A DNA stretch of 64,000 nt from DASQEH01 sp038237745 (GTDB taxonomy: Bacteria; Actinomycetota; Actinomycetes; Propionibacteriales; Nocardioidaceae): the NCBI GenBank assembly GCA_038237745.1, contig JBBRYJ010000001.1, positions 558,001 to 622,000 on the forward strand. Reading direction: 5' to 3'. The position numbers and the translations under genes are program-made. Below are positions 60,197 to 64,000 of the stretch, piece after piece; positions within the stretch are counted from its first letter, which is position 1, and each line of letters starts with the position of its first letter. Under the pieces are notes generated by a model. That model was not told the origin of the DNA, ran no database searches, and saw only the letters and a program-made list of their open reading frames with translations.

Positions 60197-61186
60197 ATGA
60201 GCGATTCAGCGAGCGATCAACAGGGCGTCCGGCTGCACATCGTCACCGGAAAGGGCGGCACCGGCAAGACGACGGTGTCGGCGGCGATGGCTCTGGCTCT
60301 CGCCTACGGAGGCAAACGTGTGCTGCTGTGTGAGGTCGAGGGTCGACAAGGCATCGCATCGCTCTTCGACGTCGCCCCACTGCCCTACGAGGAGCGGCGG
60401 GTCGCTGTCGGCTCGGACGGAGGGGAGGTGCTGGCGCTCGCCATCGACGTCGAGGCGGCCCTGTTGGAGTACCTCGACATGTTCTACCGGCTCGGGCGAG
60501 CAGGAAAGGCACTCGACAGGTTCGGAGTCATCGACTTCGCCACCACGGTCGCGCCGGGCGTAAGGGACGTACTTCTCACCGGAAAGGTCTTCGAAGCTAC
60601 GAGGCGTCTCGACGACGGGGTGCCGACGTACGACGCCGTGGTCCTGGACGCTCCTCCCACGGGAAGGATCGGCCACTTTCTCAACGTGAACACGGAGGTC
60701 GCCGGCATCGCCAAGGTAGGGCCTATCAAGAGCCAGGCGAGCTCCATCATGCGGCTGCTCGAGTCCGACCGTACCCGGGTGCATATCTGCTCCACCCTGG
60801 AGGAGATGCCGGTGCAGGAGACACTCGACGCGATCTCGCAGCTGGGCGAGATCGGGCTGACCGTCGGAACGGTGATCGTCAACATGGCAAGGCCCTCGGA
60901 GCTGTCGGCAGAGGACCTCGCCGCCGTGACGAACGACGAGCTCGACGTCGCCTTGGTCGCGGCTGGCCTCAAAGAGGCGGGCATCAACGCAGACGAGGCC
61001 GCCGTAGCAGGCCTTGTCCTCGTCGGTCGCCAGCATGCCGAGCGGGTCGGGCTCGAGGCCGAGCAGCGCTCGCTTCTCGAGGCGTCTGCGCGAGCGGTGG
61101 TCTCGTTGTCGTACATCGCAGAGGGTATCGACCTGGGCGGTCTCTACGACCTGGCCGAGGATTTACGCGAGAGCGGGGAGTTCTGA
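60197..61186 (+). CDS. ArsA-family ATPase 1 (Rv3679-like)
   Basis: 329 residues. Deviant Walker A GKGGTGKTTV (residues 18-27) with the signature first Lys, CEVEGRQGIASLFD, and DAPPTGRIGHFL (switch II). This is the ArsA/Get3-like ATPase family. In mycobacteria the pair Rv3679-Rv3680 forms an anion-transport-type ATPase complex that affects envelope physiology. GGAGGGG precedes the ATG. It is followed one base later by the second ATPase, so the two should act as a heterodimer. Confidence 0.9.
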   Translation: MSDSASDQQGVRLHIVTGKGGTGKTTVSAAMALALAYGGKRVLLCEVEGRQGIASLFDVAPLPYEERRVAVGSDGGEVLALAIDVEAALLEYLDMFYRLGRAGKALDRFGVIDFATTVAPGVRDVLLTGKVFEATRRLDDGVPTYDAVVLDAPPTGRIGHFLNVNTEVAGIAKVGPIKSQASSIMRLLESDRTRVHICSTLEEMPVQETLDAISQLGEIGLTVGTVIVNMARPSELSAEDLAAVTNDELDVALVAAGLKEAGINADEAAVAGLVLVGRQHAERVGLEAEQRSLLEASARAVVSLSYIAEGIDLGGLYDLAEDLRESGEF

Positions 61187-61187
61187 G

Positions 61188-62399
61188 GTGGCCCGGAAGG
61201 TACAGACCGCGCGCGGGGCTCGTGGCCATGCGCGGCGCGGCGCAGGACCCCGAGTAGGCCCGTTGGCCGGTCGGCTCTCCGACGTCCCGCGGCTCGATCC
61301 TGACGCCATGCTCGGTGATCTCGGCGTGCGAATCATCGTCTGCTGCGGGTCTGGCGGTGTCGGGAAGACGACGACGTCCGCTGCCCTTGCGTTGCGGGCG
61401 GCGGAGCAGGGACGCAAGGTCGTCGTCCTGACGATCGACCCCGCACGACGTCTCGCACAGTCGATGGGGCTGACGGAGCTCGACAATCTCCCGAGGAGAG
61501 TCGCAGGCGTCGATCACAGCCGCGGAGGAACTCTCGACGCCATGATGCTCGACATGAAACGTACGTTCGACGAGATCGTCGAGTCGCATGCGGACCCGGT
61601 GAAGTCAGGCCAAATTCTGGGCAACCCCTTCTACCAGGCGCTCTCGAGCTCGTTCGCCGGTACGCAGGAGTACATGGCCATGGAGAAGCTCGGCCAGCTG
61701 CACGCTGAAGCCCTGAGGAGCGGCCGATGGGACCTCATCATCGTCGACACGCCTCCATCGCGTTCGGCGCTCGACTTCCTCGATGCGCCCGACCGGCTGG
61801 CGTCGTTCCTCGATGGCCGGCTGATACGCCTGCTCCTCGCTCCGGCCAAGGGCCCAATCAGACTGTTCTCTGCGGGGATGACTGTGGTGACGAACACCGT
61901 CGCGAAGGTTCTTGGCGGACAGATGCTCCGCGACCTCCAGACCTTCGTCGCTGCCATCGACACGCTGTTCGGTGGGTTCCGCGCGAGGGCGGACAAGACC
62001 TACCAGGTTCTCAAGGACTCGCAGACGGCTTTCCTGGTGGTCGCTTCCCCCGACTCCGACGCTCTGCGAGAGGCGGCGTTCTTCGTAGAGAGGTTGGCGG
62101 CCGACGGTATGCCGTTGGCGGGGTTGCTCCTGAACCGCGTCGCGACAAGTGCCGCGTCGAGCATTTCGGCAAAGGCTGCCCTCGCGGGGGCGGAGAAGCT
62201 CGACGCCGACAACGTTCTCACGTCGGCACTCCTGCGGCTACACGCCGAGCGACTTGCCCGTGTCAGCAGAGAACGAGCCCTGCGACGCCGATTTGCCGCG
62301 GCCCACCCAGCGGTGCCCACAGCCACCGTGGCTGCCCTGGCCACCGACGTACACGACCTCGGGTCGCTGCGCGAGATCGGAGAGCTGATGGCGGCGTGA
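61188..62399 (+). CDS. ArsA-family ATPase 2 (Rv3680-like)
   Basis: 403 residues from GTG 61188. CGSGGVGKTTTSAAL is the P-loop, TIDPARRLAQSMGL and VDTPPSRSALDFLDAPDRL follow, as in the larger partner of the ArsA-like pair. It lacks the second ATPase half of true ArsA, so a dimer with the preceding protein is expected. It converges on the WhiB-like gene with a 2-bp gap. Confidence 0.9.
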   Translation: MARKVQTARGARGHARRGAGPRVGPLAGRLSDVPRLDPDAMLGDLGVRIIVCCGSGGVGKTTTSAALALRAAEQGRKVVVLTIDPARRLAQSMGLTELDNLPRRVAGVDHSRGGTLDAMMLDMKRTFDEIVESHADPVKSGQILGNPFYQALSSSFAGTQEYMAMEKLGQLHAEALRSGRWDLIIVDTPPSRSALDFLDAPDRLASFLDGRLIRLLLAPAKGPIRLFSAGMTVVTNTVAKVLGGQMLRDLQTFVAAIDTLFGGFRARADKTYQVLKDSQTAFLVVASPDSDALREAAFFVERLAADGMPLAGLLLNRVATSAASSISAKAALAGAEKLDADNVLTSALLRLHAERLARVSRERALRRRFAAAHPAVPTATVAALATDVHDLGSLREIGELMAA

Positions 62400-62401
62400 G
62401 G

Positions 62402-62707
62402 TCAGCCGGCCTCTGCCTGGGTCATCACGGCCACGCCGTGCTCCTCGCGCGCGGCCTGCAGCAGGTTCCTCCATGACGTGACGTTGGGCCGACGGCGCAG
62501 CAGTGCACGGCGCTCACGCTCCGTCATACCGCCCCACACACCCCACTCGACCTTGTTGTCGAGGGCTTCGCTGAGACACTCCGTACGCACCGGACACTGC
62601 CCGCAGATCTGTTTGGCCCGGTTCTGTGCTGCCCCTTTGACGAAGAGGTCGTCCGGACGGTTCTGTCGACACAAGGCCGAGTCCGCCCACTGCTCATTCC
62701 AAATCAT
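62402..62707 (-). CDS. whiB4: WhiB-family regulator, WhiB4-like
   Basis: 101 residues. Four Cys for the 4Fe-4S cluster: one in DSALCRQNRPDDLFV, then ICGQCPVRTEC, and the G[VI]WGG turn as EWGVWGGMTERERRALLRRR. A basic DNA-contacting tail follows. Position next to the ArsA-like pair and ponA2 and the motif context fit WhiB4, a redox-sensing regulator. ATG 62707 is preferred to one 31 codons upstream. Confidence 0.93.
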   Translation of the reverse strand: MIWNEQWADSALCRQNRPDDLFVKGAAQNRAKQICGQCPVRTECLSEALDNKVEWGVWGGMTERERRALLRRRPNVTSWRNLLQAAREEHGVAVMTQAEAG

Positions 62708-62828
62708 GTGTGTGAATCCCAACCGAGAGAAGAGCGTCAACGGTAGTGTCCGAGAACCTGGCCCTTTTGGTATCTCCACTCTAAACCCGTGCCAGGACAA
62801 TAGACAGGGCCGAACGCTTCGAAGGCTC

Positions 62829-62857
62829 TAGTCCAACTGGACTATGACAAGATAGTC
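62829..62857. promoter_or_regulatory. Palindromic, AT-rich site between whiB and ponA2
   Basis: TAGTCC-AACT-GGACTA (62829-62844) overlaps a second inverted pair GACTAT-GACAAG-ATAGTC (62840-62857), so the block GACTA or its complement TAGTC occurs three times in 29 bp. It is in the low-GC gap between divergent whiB4-like and ponA2-like genes and may be an operator or overlapping promoters. Confidence 0.45.
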
Positions 62858-62951
62858 ATACACCGCTTATCAGGGCATCGGCGGTCGTGGCACTCCACAG
62901 GTGGACGTCGGCTCGGCGACGAGGCAACTTCAGTCCCGTACCCTGTGTTTC

Positions 62952-64000
62952 ATGCCCAGGACCGCCCGCCGCGCCCGTCTCGAGGCCGGACTCATCCATC
63001 AGCTCGTCGTCATCATCGTCGTCAGCGCGCTGTCGGGTGTCCTCATCGCCGGTCTTGCGCTCCCCTGGGTCGGACTCCTCGACAAGGGTGCAGAGACGAG
63101 CGCCCAGGCAGTGAAGAGCTTCCCTCTTCCGCTCCACTTTCCAGCCCTGAGTGAGCGGACCAAGGTGGTCACCGCGAACGGGACGCGGCTGGCGTCCTTC
63201 TACGACGAGAACCGCAAGTACGTCCCGCTCGACCAGATCTCCTACACCATGCGCGAGGCAATCGTCGCCATCGAGGACTCCCGCTTCTACCAGCACGGGG
63301 CCATCGATCTGCAGGGGACCGGACGAGCTCTGGTCGTCAACCTCTTCAGTGGAGGGGTGGTCCAAGGCGGATCGACCATCACTCAACAGCTGGTCAAGCT
63401 CACGCGGCTTGAGAATGCTAACACGGCCAAGGAGCGCGACGCCGCCACGGCGGACACCAAAGCGCGCAAGCTCGAAGAGCTCCGGTACGCCATCTGGGTC
63501 GAGAACCACCTCACCAAGAACGAGATCCTCGAGCACTACCTGAACACCGCCTACTTCGGCGACGGAGCCTACGGCATCGAGGCCGCGGCCCACCACTACT
63601 TCTCGACGACGGCAGCGCAGCTCGATCTCACCCAGTCGGCCCTGCTTGCCGGTCTCGTGAAGAACCCCACCGGCTACGACCCGACCAACTCGAAGTCGGC
63701 GGCTCTGAACCGGCGCAACACCGTCCTGAACCGGATGCTCGACCTCCATGTCATAACCACGAGGAAGGCCCAGAGGGCCAAGCGTTCACCCCTTGGCCTC
63801 CACCTCAGCTACACCTCCAACGGCTGCGTGAGCTCGCACGCGCCGTGGTTCTGCGACTACCTGCTCCATTACCTGTTGCAAGACCCGGCCCTCGGCAAGA
63901 CGGTCGAGGACCGAAAGCACCTGGTCTATGGAGGAGGGCTGACCATCAAGAGCACAATCAGCCTGCGCTTCCAGAGGGCGGCGGACCGCGCCGTCGCCCA
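62952..64000 (+). CDS. ponA2: Penicillin-binding protein PonA2-like, N-terminal part (cut by window edge)
   Basis: About 349 residues visible and the frame runs off the window. A single N-terminal helix (about 15-40) is followed by a glycosyltransferase-51 domain: AIEDSRFYQHGAID with catalytic Glu108, GGSTITQQLVK (139-149), KLEELRYAIWVE and LNTAYFGDGAYGIEAAA. These are the five GT51 motifs of bifunctional class A PBPs, which polymerise and crosslink peptidoglycan. The transpeptidase domain would follow beyond the edge. Position after whiB4 matches Rv3682. Confidence 0.93.
   Translation, partial: MPRTARRARLEAGLIHQLVVIIVVSALSGVLIAGLALPWVGLLDKGAETSAQAVKSFPLPLHFPALSERTKVVTANGTRLASFYDENRKYVPLDQISYTMREAIVAIEDSRFYQHGAIDLQGTGRALVVNLFSGGVVQGGSTITQQLVKLTRLENANTAKERDAATADTKARKLEELRYAIWVENHLTKNEILEHYLNTAYFGDGAYGIEAAAHHYFSTTAAQLDLTQSALLAGLVKNPTGYDPTNSKSAALNRRNTVLNRMLDLHVITTRKAQRAKRSPLGLHLSYTSNGCVSSHAPWFCDYLLHYLLQDPALGKTVEDRKHLVYGGGLTIKSTISLRFQRAADRAVA

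Overview
The window is high-GC actinobacterial DNA. The evidence is a WhiB-family regulator, a Lys/Ala-tailed TopA, a GlfT2-like galactofuranosyltransferase, an actinobacterial-type tad pilus locus, MarP-like and PonA2-like envelope proteins, and many GTG starts with ATGA/GTGA overlaps. Much of the right-hand 45 kb follows the gene order I remember from Mycobacterium tuberculosis Rv3644c-Rv3682 (holB, topA, helicase, Rv3654c-Rv3660c tad locus, HAD phosphatase, marP-nudix-tlpA-nth, crp, MBL, ridA, two ArsA-like ATPases, whiB4, ponA2). The genome is not a mycobacterium on this evidence alone. I place it only as a non-assigned actinobacterium with a galactan-type wall glycosyltransferase.

Left part (1-8230): a truncated Tat-exported PhoD-like phosphatase, an ABC exporter pair, a small P-loop kinase-like ATPase, a fused pterin dehydratase-VOC protein, a DUF2231 membrane protein, and a divergent pair of lactate permease and 3-hydroxybutyrate dehydrogenase.

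Island (8231-17588): a 9.3 kb integrated element inserted in the 3' end of a tRNA-Thr(CGU) gene. A perfect 43-bp copy of the tRNA 3' half lies at the far end. The int-proximal end carries overlapping repSA-xis-int genes, as in actinomycete integrative elements, but no FtsK/TraB-type transfer gene. Cargo: a methyltransferase broken by a frameshift, a cupin protein, two SnoaL-like proteins (one interrupted by TAG), a secreted RTX-repeat protein and unknowns. Diverged copies of one intergenic repeat sit between the cargo genes.

Middle (17861-34200): exported alpha/beta hydrolase, DNA polymerase III delta', an MFS-thymidylate kinase fusion, topA, GlfT2 with three sulfotransferase-like paralogues around it, and a proton-pumping pyrophosphatase.

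Right part (34199-64000): MrfA-like helicase, LapA-like protein, tad pilus operon, GntR and HAD proteins, a degenerate Fic-like protein, GuaB1, a cation/proton antiporter, the marP-nudix-tlpA-nth operon, crp, two MBL proteins, NUDIX, RidA, a 52-residue DUF4177 gene, a CoA-transferase pair, two ArsA-like ATPases, a WhiB4-like regulator and the start of PonA2.

Several otherwise normal genes carry single-base frameshifts (methyltransferase, repSA, GNAT, one hypothetical). Real decay and uncorrected indel errors in the sequence cannot be told apart from the sequence alone.
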